From: Paenibacillus methanolicus
GTDB lineage: Bacteria; Bacillota; Bacilli; Paenibacillales; Paenibacillaceae
NCBI RefSeq assembly: GCF_008124765.1
Contig: NZ_VNHS01000008.1
Span: forward strand, 1 to 64,000
Reading direction: 5' to 3'
Length of the DNA stretch: 64,000 nt
The notes under the pieces are model-generated. The model was not told where the DNA came from and did no database searches. It saw only the letters and a list, made by a program, of their open reading frames with translations. Each line of letters begins with the position of its first letter. The stretch's first letter is position 1. Positions 9,031 to 18,171 of this stretch are shown here, piece by piece. Made by a program: the position numbers and the translations under genes.

Positions 9031-9054
9031 TTTGTAAACGCGCGGACGTATGAT
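9026..9054 (+). promoter_or_regulatory. Sigma-A promoter of the EamA transporter gene
   Basis: TTGACT (9026-9031), a 17-bp spacer and TATGAT (9049-9054) form a near-consensus vegetative promoter 45 bases upstream of the GTG start. Confidence 0.8.
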
Positions 9055-9099
9055 GAACCTATTTCATCCATCATCGGATTTAACAAGGAGAGGATCGCC

Positions 9100-9954
9100 G
9101 TGCTCGTCGCCGTTTTACTCGTATTAAGCTCCGGGCTTGCGCATGCCGTGTGGAATCTATTCACGAAGCGAAGCCAGGATAAGCAGGTGTTTCTGTGGCT
9201 CATCCATATCGCGTCCGCCATCATGCTGCTGCCCTTCTTCTTGATCGAAATCTCGCGCGCCTCCATCCCCGCGGAAGGCTGGCTGTTCATCGGCATGTCC
9301 GCGCTGTTCCAAATTGGTTATGGACTGCTGCTGCCCCAAACGTACCGCTTCGGCGACATGTCCCAAATGTATCCGATCATGCGCGGTACGGGGGCGCTCT
9401 TCGTACCGATCCTAAGCGTCTGGATCTATCGGGAATCGCTCTCGGTTCCCGGCTGGTTGGGCGTCGGCTGCATCGTCGCCGGCTTGTTCGCGATCAGCGG
9501 CGTGGCGCGGCGTCGTCCGATGCACGGCCCGGAATCCCGCAAGCTGCTGCTCGCCCTCGCGGTCGGCTGCTGCATCACCGGATACGTCATGACCGACAAA
9601 ATGGTGTTAAACTGGCTATCGCCCGTCGCGCTGATCGAACTCGGCAATCTCGCCTACGTGCTCGCCCTTCTGCCCGCCGTGGTCAAGTCCCGCGGCATTC
9701 GGCGCGAATGGGAGGCGAACCGAAGCACGATTTTGCTCGGAACGATCTTCTCGCCCGGCTCCTATCTGCTGTTCTTGCTTGCCATGACGCTTGCGCCGCT
9801 GTCGCACCTCGCGCCCATCCGCGAGATCGGGACCGTATTCGGCACGATATTCGGCATTTATTGGCTGAAGGAGCAAGCCGGACGATCGCGAGTCGTCATG
9901 TCAGCCGTCATCACGGCCGGCATTCTCGTCATCGGTCTCTGGGGCGGTTCTTAA
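9100..9954 (+). CDS. EamA/DMT-superfamily membrane transporter
   Basis: A 284-residue, very hydrophobic protein with about ten membrane segments in two EamA repeats. The first repeat begins LSSGLAHAVWNLFTKRS and ends in the RGTGALFVPILSVWIYRE loop; the second contains ITGYVMTDKMVLNWLSP and ends REIGTVFGTIFGIYWLKE. EamA proteins export or import small metabolites such as amino acids, nucleosides or sugars; the substrate is unknown. GTG 9100 is chosen because AAGGAGAGG lies 7 bases upstream. It is divergent from the phosphatase gene and shares its promoter motif. Confidence 0.85.
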   Translation: MLVAVLLVLSSGLAHAVWNLFTKRSQDKQVFLWLIHIASAIMLLPFFLIEISRASIPAEGWLFIGMSALFQIGYGLLLPQTYRFGDMSQMYPIMRGTGALFVPILSVWIYRESLSVPGWLGVGCIVAGLFAISGVARRRPMHGPESRKLLLALAVGCCITGYVMTDKMVLNWLSPVALIELGNLAYVLALLPAVVKSRGIRREWEANRSTILLGTIFSPGSYLLFLLAMTLAPLSHLAPIREIGTVFGTIFGIYWLKEQAGRSRVVMSAVITAGILVIGLWGGS

Positions 9955-10726
9955 CTTGCGCCAGCAAGTCGATCTCCCTTCTCATATAGACGGCGAAATC
10001 GATCAGTTGCTCGCTGCACGGCTGGTTCTCGTCCGGATGACCGTTGTCCGTATATTCGTTGACATAATACCGCACCACGCCGCGATACCGCTTTGGCAGA
10101 TTCGATATCGCCCACTCGCCGCCCTCCTTTTTGGAAGAGATCGCGCCTTCACGCCAATAATGAAGCACCCGGCACAAATTAAGCGTCACATACAACGGGT
10201 TGCTTTCCGCATCCGACACCGCATTCTCGATATCCGCTAGTATAGAGGCTTCATAATAGGAGAGATCAATGGGCTGGCATAACTCGTGCAACTGAGGACC
10301 GTACAACGTGATTCCGCGATGATAGGCGATCGTCAGATGCGCTGCCAAGTCAGGATCTGCATACCCGTTTCCTCCGCACACATAATCCTCATCCGCCCGG
10401 TAGCGGTCCCGATGGAAGTCGGAGTAGTGAAATTCGAACGGAGTCTTATAACGAAAATCGCGCAACGCATCTTCCAGGACGACGCTTAGCTCCACGCCTC
10501 GCCCTATCGCAAGACGATCGTCGTAATCGAGAACACGGCGTGCCAAACGCCTGCATGTATCCTGTCCAAGCGGCTCCTTCACCACGATGAGCAGGTCGAT
10601 ATCGCTTCGCTTCGGGTTGAAGCAGCCCATCGCGACCGACCCGTGGGCGTAAACGCCGGTCAGCCCTGCGCCAAGCTCTTCTTGAAATAACCGGACCGCC
10701 TCGTCCAGCGCTTCGTTTAACTCCAT
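9929..10726 (-). CDS. AadA/ANT-like nucleotidyltransferase (DUF4111 type)
   Basis: A 265-residue protein with the minimal nucleotidyltransferase signature GVYAHGSVAMGCFNPKRSDI followed by DLLIVV, where GS and D-x-D bind Mg-ATP, and a helical C-terminal domain (LTIAYHRGITLYGPQ, then NLCRVLHYWREGAI). This is the architecture of aminoglycoside adenylyltransferases of the ANT(3'')/ANT(9) type, but many chromosomal members have unknown substrates, so a resistance role is unproven. AAAGGAGGG lies 7 bases before the ATG. The 3' end overlaps the convergent EamA gene by 26 bases. Confidence 0.8.
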   Translation of the reverse strand: MELNEALDEAVRLFQEELGAGLTGVYAHGSVAMGCFNPKRSDIDLLIVVKEPLGQDTCRRLARRVLDYDDRLAIGRGVELSVVLEDALRDFRYKTPFEFHYSDFHRDRYRADEDYVCGGNGYADPDLAAHLTIAYHRGITLYGPQLHELCQPIDLSYYEASILADIENAVSDAESNPLYVTLNLCRVLHYWREGAISSKKEGGEWAISNLPKRYRGVVRYYVNEYTDNGHPDENQPCSEQLIDFAVYMRREIDLLAQVKNRPRDR

Positions 10727-10824
10727 ATGTCCACGCCCTCCTTTAAGTTTCCATTATATCGTTCGCGACAATGTATCATCCTCAATCTACGCGTAATGCG
10801 CGCACGGAGCCGTTCCATGCTCGC

Positions 10825-10870
10825 AAAAAGGAGCTCCTCTCCTCGCCGCCGCGAGAATGGAGCTCCTCTT
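10825..10870 (-). terminator. Terminator of the Nudix gene
   Basis: Two copies of the palindrome GGAGCTCC (10830-10837 and 10859-10866) flank an internal CTCG/CGAG stem. On the minus strand the structure ends GGAGCTCCTTTTT, just after the Nudix stop codon. Confidence 0.7.
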
Positions 10871-10888
10871 GATCGCTGATCTATGCGA

Positions 10889-11290
10889 TTAAACCAACAA
10901 ACCATCCTGCTTCAACCGGTCGAACAACAGATGGCTCGCCGCCGATACCCGTTCGCGGTCCGCGTATGTCAACCAGACGATCTCCTCGATCTCCGAGGCG
11001 GGCCGCAGCTCGCCATCCGCGTCGGCCGCGTAGCAGGTCAGCCGGACGTGCACGCCCTCCGGCTTGCCGTCCGCTTGCGCTTCGAACGTGCCGCAGGCCT
11101 TGATCGTCTCCGGTATGATGCGCACGGACAGTTCTTCTTTGATTTCGCGAGCCAGCGCTTCCGCGTCCGTCTCGCCCGGCTCCCGCTTCCCGCCCGGAAT
11201 GTAGTACAGCTCTCTTCCGAACGATCTTGCGCCAAGCAGCTTACCTTCCGATAGCTTCACCCAAGCGATTTTATCAATCATAGTCGTCAC
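10889..11290 (-). CDS. Nudix hydrolase
   Basis: A 133-residue protein with a complete Nudix box, GGKREPGETDAEALAREIKE followed by EL, at about residues 34-55. This motif binds the divalent metal and catalyses hydrolysis of nucleoside diphosphate-linked substrates. The size fits a single-domain MutT-like enzyme that sanitises nucleotides or processes sugar/alcohol diphosphates; the exact substrate cannot be assigned. GTG 11290 is preferred because GGAGG lies 7 bases upstream. A terminator hairpin follows. Confidence 0.85.
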   Translation of the reverse strand: MTTMIDKIAWVKLSEGKLLGARSFGRELYYIPGGKREPGETDAEALAREIKEELSVRIIPETIKACGTFEAQADGKPEGVHVRLTCYAADADGELRPASEIEEIVWLTYADRERVSAASHLLFDRLKQDGLLV

Positions 11291-11508
11291 GTCATATCCT
11301 CCGACTTCTGCGTCATGCGTTTCTTTTAGTATAACGCAACCGGAATGGCCTGCCTAATGTGAATGCGGCCCGACAATCACTCCGGCGTGCAAAAGAACTT
11401 CCGGCAAACTTTTTCAACGACACCGCTTCAAAATCGACAAATTTTGATATAATGAACGTAAACTAGCAAGTTCGATATTCTATGAGAGAAAAAGAGGTTC
11501 CGCCGCCT

Positions 11509-12294
11509 ATGTCGTTCTCCAATTATCTCACCCCTGAAGAGCTTCGCGCGCTGTTGCTCGAAGAAGCTGCCGATCCGTCCGGCCATGCCGCTTCGCCGAT
11601 TTCCGAAGGCCGCGACGCCTGGTCCGCTTTAGCGCATCGCGTCGACAAGCTGGAAGGCGAAGTCGCTCGCTTGAAGGAAATATTGAAGACCATTCAGCAA
11701 ACGGCCGCGGCCGACGGGCACCCACCCACCGCCGAACACGAGGAGGGGCAGCCGGAAATCACCGCCGATCGCGATGGCCAGGCACCGCCGGAGCCGCTGA
11801 TGCATGACGACGCAGCACCGGGTTTCGCCACGGAGCCTGAAGATTCTGCCGCTTCCGGTCCACAGCAGACAGAGGACCCTGTCGCCGAATTGCCGATGCA
11901 GACGGTGGATGATCCGGAATCGAGCCCGATGTCTCAGCAGGCACCTGTTCAAGAAACTCCGGATACACCTTGCCAGGCAAGCGATCCGAAGCCTCTGCCG
12001 GATAGTCAGAGCAGCGTCCAGCCGGAACCGGACGTCTCCCTGCTCGCCGTGCATGCGGACGAGTCAGAACACGCGGAGGAAACCGGACAAGCCGACTTGA
12101 CGGATGCCGTACCACCGACGGAACCCGAAGACTCGCCTTCAACGACACCGGTCGGCGTAACGGCCGCCCCCGCGGAACCGATTTACATTCCCCCGCACTT
12201 CCGTCACGACGGCGATCTCGCGCCTCGCTCGCAGCGGCATCCGAGGCCGCAGTCCTGGCTTGCGAGATTGAGAGCCAGATGGAACCATTCCTAA
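11509..12294 (+). CDS. Acidic, Pro/Glu-rich hypothetical protein with short coiled coil
   Basis: I do not recognise this 261-residue protein. Residues ~40-65 (WSALAHRVDKLEGEVARLKE) form a short coiled coil. Residues ~70-225 are a low-complexity acidic, Pro/Glu/Asp/Ser-rich linker that looks disordered. The end is basic and aromatic (WLARLRARWNHS). ATG 11509 is used because AGAGG lies upstream; ATG 11482 is in frame but lacks a site. A TATAAT (11450-11455) lies just upstream, with a weak -35. A coiled coil, disordered acidic stalk and basic tail would suit a scaffold or tether at a membrane or nucleic acid, but this is only inference. Confidence 0.6.
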   Translation: MSFSNYLTPEELRALLLEEAADPSGHAASPISEGRDAWSALAHRVDKLEGEVARLKEILKTIQQTAAADGHPPTAEHEEGQPEITADRDGQAPPEPLMHDDAAPGFATEPEDSAASGPQQTEDPVAELPMQTVDDPESSPMSQQAPVQETPDTPCQASDPKPLPDSQSSVQPEPDVSLLAVHADESEHAEETGQADLTDAVPPTEPEDSPSTTPVGVTAAPAEPIYIPPHFRHDGDLAPRSQRHPRPQSWLARLRARWNHS

Positions 12295-12321
12295 CCGCGA
12301 GACAATATCGCGGACATATCG

Positions 12322-12360
12322 ACGACGGCCGCGCGGTTGATCAGCGCGGCCGTTGTCGTT
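12322..12360. terminator. Bidirectional hairpin between convergent genes
   Basis: ACGACGGCCGCG pairs with CGCGGCCGTTGTCGT, with a 3-nt bulge, between the convergent ends of the acidic protein and GIY-YIG genes. No long T-run follows. Confidence 0.5.
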
Positions 12361-12775
12361 AGCGTTCGTTATACCCTTCCGGGATGTAGCTGTTCATCTT
12401 CTCGATCCAGATCTTCTCCCGCTTCGCCGCTTCTTTCCGGTATTCTCGGATGGTCCGCGTCGCCTGATCGGACGACTCGGCCTGGAACACGTCCTTATAA
12501 TCGAACATTAATTTGTCCTTCGTCTCGATGCGTTCGAGCACCTCGAATTCGAACGCCTCCGGGCCGTACTCGTTCCAATCCGCTTGTAGCAGCTTATTCG
12601 CGTGCAAGCCGGTCTCGAGCCCGAACAGCTCGCGGTTCCAAGCGCCGTCCAAATTCGCAGATGCCCCGATCAGCCGGCGACCGTTCGCCTTGTTGGTAAT
12701 CGAGAATACGCCCATCCGACGCTCCTTCTCCTGATAGCTCTGTACGAGCTGCTTGCGTTGTTCCTTCTTGTTCAT
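12359..12775 (-). CDS. GIY-YIG nuclease-family protein
   Basis: A 138-residue protein with a GIY-YIG-like core: GVFSITNKANGRRLIGASAN supplies the modified GIY/YIG strands, and LLQADWNEYGPEAFEFEVLE matches the downstream helix-strand region of the family. It ends in a basic helix. Small stand-alone members of this type are common in Bacilli and are annotated as nucleases, with unknown substrate and activity. It lies 21 bases downstream of the DUF2087 gene and is probably co-transcribed with it. AAAGGAACG precedes the ATG. Confidence 0.75.
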   Translation of the reverse strand: MNKKEQRKQLVQSYQEKERRMGVFSITNKANGRRLIGASANLDGAWNRELFGLETGLHANKLLQADWNEYGPEAFEFEVLERIETKDKLMFDYKDVFQAESSDQATRTIREYRKEAAKREKIWIEKMNSYIPEGYNER

Positions 12776-12796
12776 GTCGATCGTTCCTTTCGCTTC

Positions 12797-13573
12797 TTAT
12801 CCCTTCAGCCAATACGAGCTGCCGTCTTCCTTCCGGTCCAAATAGCCGTATTCGATCAAATATCGCCGCAGCGTCACGTAATCCTCTTCCCAGAACGGCT
12901 TGAGCCGCTCGTTAATCTCTTTCTCCGAATAAGCGCGTCCCGGCTCGAACTTCGTGGCGATATGACGTAATATCGCGATTTTCTTCTTCTCCTTGCGCGG
13001 GAACGATTCCAGCGGACCGTCAGGCCCTTTCGGGAAATATTGCTTCAGCATCTTCTCGTAGTCGTCTTCCGTGATCGCGTATCGCTCGTCCACCCGGGTC
13101 GCCGTCCGGTGAATCGGCACGAATCGCGGCGCTTCCGGGGAGACGCCGGTCTCCATCAGTTCCATGACCGCCAGCAGCAGCTTCGCCTGCTTGGCCTTCT
13201 CCTTCAGGACGAAACGGTGGTTGCGAATCGTCGACGCGCTGCCCGAGCCCGCGCGCTTCACGATCTCGGCATCCGACAGCCCGGAGGCGAAGTCGCGAAT
13301 AAGCTCCTTCTGCAAATCCGTCAAGCCGGTCGCCTTCTTATCCAGCCCGAGCAAATACGCCAGCATCGAGCCATGTACGGTTTCAAGATGATGCTGCGCC
13401 ATTCGGCGCGCTTCATACATGCGGTCGTCATAGCCAGGCACCCGGTATACGACGCCGTCCTCGTATGTCTCTCCGCAGATAAGACAGCTGTACGCGCCCG
13501 ACGTTTCGTCCACGACATATCCCCGCTTCAAATCTTCCAGGCCGGCCGACCAAAAACGTTCATTCAGCTCCAT
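12797..13573 (-). CDS. DUF2087-domain protein with N-terminal zinc-finger-like and HTH regions
   Basis: A 258-residue protein in three parts. The N-terminus has a Cys2His2-like pattern (SCLICGETY ... AQHHLETVH, about 25-68) that may bind zinc. The middle resembles a LuxR-type helix-turn-helix (LTDLQKELIRDFASGLSDAE, followed by STIRNHRFVLKEKAKQAKLL). The C-terminus matches DUF2087 (YFPKGPDGPLESFPRKEKKK, then YSEKEINERLKPF, ending DRKEDGSSYW). Together these suggest a DNA-binding regulator. ATG 13573 is chosen because GGAG lies 9 bases upstream; ATG 13588 is in frame but too close to that site. The region before the gene is AT-rich with a GTTTAT/ATAAAC dyad (13595-13613), a possible self-operator. 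It precedes the GIY-YIG gene in an apparent operon. Confidence 0.78.
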   Translation of the reverse strand: MELNERFWSAGLEDLKRGYVVDETSGAYSCLICGETYEDGVVYRVPGYDDRMYEARRMAQHHLETVHGSMLAYLLGLDKKATGLTDLQKELIRDFASGLSDAEIVKRAGSGSASTIRNHRFVLKEKAKQAKLLLAVMELMETGVSPEAPRFVPIHRTATRVDERYAITEDDYEKMLKQYFPKGPDGPLESFPRKEKKKIAILRHIATKFEPGRAYSEKEINERLKPFWEEDYVTLRRYLIEYGYLDRKEDGSSYWLKG

Positions 13574-13713
13574 ATCTAAACACTCCATTTTTTCGTTTAT
13601 TATTTATATAAACAATATACATCACCGTTTGTTATTATTCAATCTCCTTTTGCCTAAATCGAATACCATTGCAACCGCCGCATAAAACTTATACGCCCCT
13701 AAATGTCAAAAAA

Positions 13714-13735
13714 CCTCATCCCTAGAGGGATGAGG
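13714..13735 (-). terminator. Terminator of the collagen-like protein gene
   Basis: CCTCATCCCT and AGGGATGAGG form a perfect 10-bp stem. On the minus strand it is followed directly by TTTTTT. Confidence 0.9.
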
Positions 13736-13759
13736 CGTGAAATCGGCCGCGATTCGGCG

Positions 13760-16700
13760 TTAGTTGAAGCTGAGCGTGTCGACGTTCAAGTCCAAACTGT
13801 TCCAGTCCGGCACCGCGACGACCAAATCATGGTTCTCCGGCAAATGAATGTCGGCGAGATGGCCGTTCTGCGGTTGATTGGACGCCTTGTCGAGGACGAA
13901 CGCCTTCACGTCGACCGTCTTGATGCCGCTGCGGTTGCCGACGCGCACGAGCGACAGCTCGGGGGAGAGCGTAATGTCGAGGTCGTCCGCCGGACCGCCG
14001 CCGATGCCCTGCACCGCGATCGCGCGCACCTGCTCGCCCACCTGGCGGGAGAGCGTCAGCGTGAAGTTCTTCTCCGCGCCAGGCGAGAAGCGGATCTGCG
14101 AATAATCGGCGTTGGCGGACAGCACGTCCTCCTGGCCGAGCTGGGTGGATACGCCGGAAATGACGACGGTCAAGCCGTTCGGCAGAATGGAATTGTACGT
14201 GTACGTGCCGCTTCCCGTGCCGACCACCTTGCGCGTAAGCGGCACGTTCTCCGGCAGCAGATAGGCGCCCTTGACGAGGTAGCACGGATGGCTGTCCGGA
14301 ATGTCGGCGCGAATCTGGTTGCCGAACCGCCCCGTCGTCAAGCCGTTCTCGTCGGAGATCTGCAGATCGGCCGGCGAGAGCAGGAAGTCGACGACGAAAC
14401 GGGTCAGGCCGAGCGGTCCGCTGAACGGCAAATCATGATCGGCAAGCAAATATTGGCCGTTCGTCATCGTGCCGAGCGTAATGCCGTCCGCGCTGCTGAA
14501 CTGAACGTCCGATCCCCCGTTGAAATAATCGAAGTGCAGCTGCCCGTTCACGACCTTGAAGACGACGCGGCAGTTCTTCGAAGCCGGCTCGTTGCAGTCC
14601 CAGACGAACATCTCGACGCCGTCCAGACTCGTAATCGTCGTCGTGCCGTCAGGCGACAGCTTGGGACCCGGATGGCCGACCGGGTAGACGAATTTGTACG
14701 GCATGACGCAGTGCGAATCCGCCAGCTTGTCCGTATAGCCGGCATCCCATACCGCGCCAGAAGGTATGAAGAACAGCAGCGGCGCATTGTTCCGGTCCAG
14801 ACCGCGCAAGAATGCCGATTCGATCTCGCGTCCGGTCTTCTCTACGCGCGCAACGCCTTCGCGTCCTTGATCGTGGAAGTGAATCAGGCTTTCCCGGCTG
14901 AGCAGGCGGCCGTGAATCGCGGTCAGGAATTCGTGAAGCCCCGCCTTGGTCAACGTAATCGTATCGTTCTTGCCCTGCCAGAAATTGTCGGCGACGAGCG
15001 CGGCCAGCGACGTGCAGAAACCGGTCGCAAGTCCCCCTTTGTCCTCGCCGTTCAAGAAGTGTTTGTAGAACGCGAAGAACGCCGCCGTCAGAATCGGATG
15101 TCCGAATACCGGGTCCGAAATCTCGTGGATGACCTCCGCCGTCCCGAACGTATCCTCGAACGTGCCCCAGCTCGGAATGCCGTCCTTGAAATTGTCGAAC
15201 GGCAAATTATGCTGGCCGAACTTGAACGGGATCTCCATGATGCGCGGGATCGAAGCCGTTCTGCCGCTGCTGAGCAGACCGTCCGGATTGCGCACTTGGA
15301 GCGTCACCGTTCCGCCCGCGCTGCCGCCCCCGCCCGTATCCGGCATGATGAAGGCCAGCGTCTTCTTGTCGGCCACGATCGCCGGCACCGCCGCGCCGCT
15401 TACGAGCACCGCCGCGCCGTTCACGAAGGCTTTGCCCTTGAGCGTAATGCTCGTTCCCGGCGTCAGCACGCCCGAGAACGGATCCAGCTGCGGCTTCACC
15501 CGCACGTTCAGCCGGTTGCTCTCGGTCCCGTCTTGCCGGATCACGTACGCCGTCTTCGCGCCTCCGGACTCCTCGATCGGCACGATGACCGACAGACTCT
15601 CGTCCGCGTTGACGGTCGGCACCATCAACTGACCGCCGAACATGACGCGGTCGTTGCTCGTGAAGTGGCTGCCGCGGAGGGTCAGCTTGTCGCCGGGGAA
15701 CGGCTGTGACGGCGTAATATCCGTCAGCCACGGACGTTCCAAGAGATCCTCCCATGCATCCTCCGTAAATTCGAAGAACGCGATGCTGCCGTCCACGCCT
15801 TCGTATGCCGCGTCCGTACCCGCGCGGCCCGGCTGCCCTTGCGCGCCCGAATGGCCGTTGCGCGCGTCCTTGCACGTCTCGCCGACGCCGCTTCTGCCGC
15901 CCGCGCCGCCCAAGCCGCCGGGTCCGCCGTCTCCGCCGCGGCCGCGCTGGCCGCCTTGGTTCTTCAGCTTGAACGCCTTGTTCGTGACCGTCGACTCGAG
16001 CGTGCCGTCCAGCACGCCGATCGTGATGTTGCCGGCTCTGCCGCCGTTGCCGCCTTTGCCGCCGCGTCCGCCGTCTCCGCCATCGCCGCCGTCGCCGCCG
16101 TCGCCCGGATCCTCGGAGCAGTGCCAGCCGAACAGCCACCAGCGCTCCCCGACCTGACCGTCCGCGCCGTTGCCGCCGCGTCCGCCGCGCTGACCTTGGC
16201 CGCCCTTGCGACCTTCCTCGCCGTTCAGATCGATATTCGGCATCGCGCCCATGTTCTTCACCCAGATTTCGAGATGCGGCGCCGTTGCTCCCTTCGCCCC
16301 TTCGATCCCGATATCGCCGTTGCGGCCGTCTTCGCCGCTAAGCCCGTCTCGCGAGCCCGCCTTCGTATGGATGCCGGAATAATTTCGCCCGTTCAGCTCC
16401 GGATTGTCCAGCCTTGGCGGCGTCGAACCGCCCGGTCTGCGCCACGTAATCTTGGCGTTATTGCCGCAAATGATCTGCTCCGCGATGATGTAACAAGTCG
16501 TGACGTTCGGCTCGATGACGAGCTCCGTCTCGGTCAAGTCCAACGTATTCGCGATGATGACGGCGCTCGAGACCGGGATAGATTTCAACGAATAGGTCTG
16601 AACCGGCGGCGCGTTCAAGGTCGGCCATAGGCCCGGGCTGCGGGACTCCAGCTTGCCGATGATGGCGTTGTCGCGGATTTCGAGCAAGTCGCGGTCGATA

Positions 16701-17881
16701 TTCAGCACGTCGCCGATCGTCGTCGGCGGCTGGTTACGCTTGAGAACGGGAAGCTCGCGGAGCACGGCGGTCGGGATCGCGGCCGTTGTCCTTCTCCCGG
16801 CCGTTATGCCGGCCGAAGTCGCTGACGCGCTACCGAAAGCGGCAGGTTGCGGGGCCGAAGAAATCGCGGCCGAAGCCGTTATTCCCGGCACGCCATGCGC
16901 CGTCACCGGCGGACGCGTCGGAACCGTCGCCGGAATGTAGCGCCGGAGCACCTGCGAACTGTTGCGGTTGACGAGATACTTGGCCAAATTCTCTCGTCTG
17001 GCGCCGGGATTCGCGCCCGCCACGAAATTCTCGGCTACCTTCTTCCAGTCGATCGCGTTGCCGCCGCTCTTGCGGGGCGCGACGATGACTTTGCCCGGGG
17101 TCAGTACCGTCTTGTTCACGATCTTGAGCGTGACTAGGTCGGTAAGCTTGTCAACTCCGGCGGCGTTCATGATATCTTTGATCGGCTGCAGCTTTGCCCG
17201 GCTAGCGTCCGGCAGCCAGTTGATTTTGATATCCGACAGCCCGGTCGCCTGTTTCACCTGCTGCTCCAGCTGATACGCTCTCGCCTGCTTGGCGGCCAGA
17301 TGTTGGCCGGACACCGCGCCCTGCTTGATCTCGACGTTCGCGATGCGGCCCGTGTAGGCATAAGCTTTGCCATCGATGCCGGCCCCTACTTTGAAGCCCA
17401 GCGCGCCGACGTTTTTGACCGGGCCCGGAATGAGCTTCGCGCCGACGGATTTATCGTCGATCTGCAGCTCCGTATTCCCCGCGTCGTCGCGCAGCAGACG
17501 GACGCGGACGGTAGCGCGCCCCTGGATCAGCGTCGCTCCGCTGTCGACCGACACCCATCCGGCAGCCGTATGGACCGAGCCGACCAGTTTCCCGTTTGCT
17601 TCGATGAACAACGCGACGGACGGGCTTTGCGCCTCAATGATGTTCTGGCGCGTCCCGCCGGCGGCATCCGGCGTTATGGTCGCTTCAAGCGTGAAGGATT
17701 GAAGATTGTCCAAATCCTTGTTGCGGGCTAGCTCGATGCACCCTTTGTCCAGCCGAAAACCAAGCTCCGCCTCGAGCGGCTTTGCATTGACGAGCCGCGT
17801 GACCGCGATGCCCTTGACCGATCCGTCGTATGCCCCCTCCCTGTCGTTCTTCAGCAGAAATAACGTCGTGCCTTTCTCCAT
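13760..17881 (-). CDS. Giant collagen-like protein with LamG, IPT/TIG and probable papain-like domains
   Basis: This 1,373-residue protein has no signal peptide. Regions in order: a LamG-like domain (about 15-210), a Pro/Ala/Thr-rich linker (about 320-400), a right-handed-repeat-like segment, a Gly-rich collagen-like stretch (about 497-697, with GDGGDGGDGG and GGPGGLGGAGG) interrupted by two Cys-containing inserts, two IPT/TIG domains (about 710-880), then a globular region with C956 in ATGFCTSLAALV, H1057 in DSHCVMPYKF and D1095 in VWDCNEP. That order and spacing fit a papain/C39-like cysteine peptidase fold. The end is a beta-rich domain. ATG 17881 has GGGAGG 9 bases upstream. A strong terminator follows, and the gene is monocistronic. 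The function is unknown; a surface or spore-structure role is possible. Confidence 0.75.
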   Translation of the reverse strand: MEKGTTLFLLKNDREGAYDGSVKGIAVTRLVNAKPLEAELGFRLDKGCIELARNKDLDNLQSFTLEATITPDAAGGTRQNIIEAQSPSVALFIEANGKLVGSVHTAAGWVSVDSGATLIQGRATVRVRLLRDDAGNTELQIDDKSVGAKLIPGPVKNVGALGFKVGAGIDGKAYAYTGRIANVEIKQGAVSGQHLAAKQARAYQLEQQVKQATGLSDIKINWLPDASRAKLQPIKDIMNAAGVDKLTDLVTLKIVNKTVLTPGKVIVAPRKSGGNAIDWKKVAENFVAGANPGARRENLAKYLVNRNSSQVLRRYIPATVPTRPPVTAHGVPGITASAAISSAPQPAAFGSASATSAGITAGRRTTAAIPTAVLRELPVLKRNQPPTTIGDVLNIDRDLLEIRDNAIIGKLESRSPGLWPTLNAPPVQTYSLKSIPVSSAVIIANTLDLTETELVIEPNVTTCYIIAEQIICGNNAKITWRRPGGSTPPRLDNPELNGRNYSGIHTKAGSRDGLSGEDGRNGDIGIEGAKGATAPHLEIWVKNMGAMPNIDLNGEEGRKGGQGQRGGRGGNGADGQVGERWWLFGWHCSEDPGDGGDGGDGGDGGRGGKGGNGGRAGNITIGVLDGTLESTVTNKAFKLKNQGGQRGRGGDGGPGGLGGAGGRSGVGETCKDARNGHSGAQGQPGRAGTDAAYEGVDGSIAFFEFTEDAWEDLLERPWLTDITPSQPFPGDKLTLRGSHFTSNDRVMFGGQLMVPTVNADESLSVIVPIEESGGAKTAYVIRQDGTESNRLNVRVKPQLDPFSGVLTPGTSITLKGKAFVNGAAVLVSGAAVPAIVADKKTLAFIMPDTGGGGSAGGTVTLQVRNPDGLLSSGRTASIPRIMEIPFKFGQHNLPFDNFKDGIPSWGTFEDTFGTAEVIHEISDPVFGHPILTAAFFAFYKHFLNGEDKGGLATGFCTSLAALVADNFWQGKNDTITLTKAGLHEFLTAIHGRLLSRESLIHFHDQGREGVARVEKTGREIESAFLRGLDRNNAPLLFFIPSGAVWDAGYTDKLADSHCVMPYKFVYPVGHPGPKLSPDGTTTITSLDGVEMFVWDCNEPASKNCRVVFKVVNGQLHFDYFNGGSDVQFSSADGITLGTMTNGQYLLADHDLPFSGPLGLTRFVVDFLLSPADLQISDENGLTTGRFGNQIRADIPDSHPCYLVKGAYLLPENVPLTRKVVGTGSGTYTYNSILPNGLTVVISGVSTQLGQEDVLSANADYSQIRFSPGAEKNFTLTLSRQVGEQVRAIAVQGIGGGPADDLDITLSPELSLVRVGNRSGIKTVDVKAFVLDKASNQPQNGHLADIHLPENHDLVVAVPDWNSLDLNVDTLSFN

Positions 17882-18171
17882 CTCTATCAACCTCCCATTT
17901 GGTTTCTGACTGACGGGATGGATTGCATCGGAATATTCGCGCGGTAGAGGAATTAACAATCGTTATGCGATATGAATAAATATTCCAGTGAGAGAATAGC
18001 ACAAGGCGCCGCGCCGGAATATCCATCCAGCGGCATGCTGGATTGCTGTATCGTTTCTCCTAACGACGTTCGGCAGCCTTTGTCGGAATGTGCCAAAGCA
18101 TCGGAAGGAAAGCGACTTTAGCTGCATAAAGCGATCCCGCGACATCCGCCGAAAGCTTGGCCAGGCCAACC
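17882..18171. other. Intergenic region upstream of the collagen-like gene
   Basis: No credible gene seen. The ORFs crossing it lack ribosome binding sites and family matches. It should contain the promoter of the collagen-like gene, but no clear -35/-10 pair was found. Confidence 0.4.

Noticed and set aside
13703..15709. 668-codon plus-strand frame
   Set aside because: Antisense to the collagen-like gene; composition is that of a GC-rich shadow frame.
15800..16390. Gly-codon repeats in the collagen-like gene as a possible CRISPR or tandem array
   Set aside because: The periodicity is that of Gly-x-x codons, with no fixed repeat unit or spacers.
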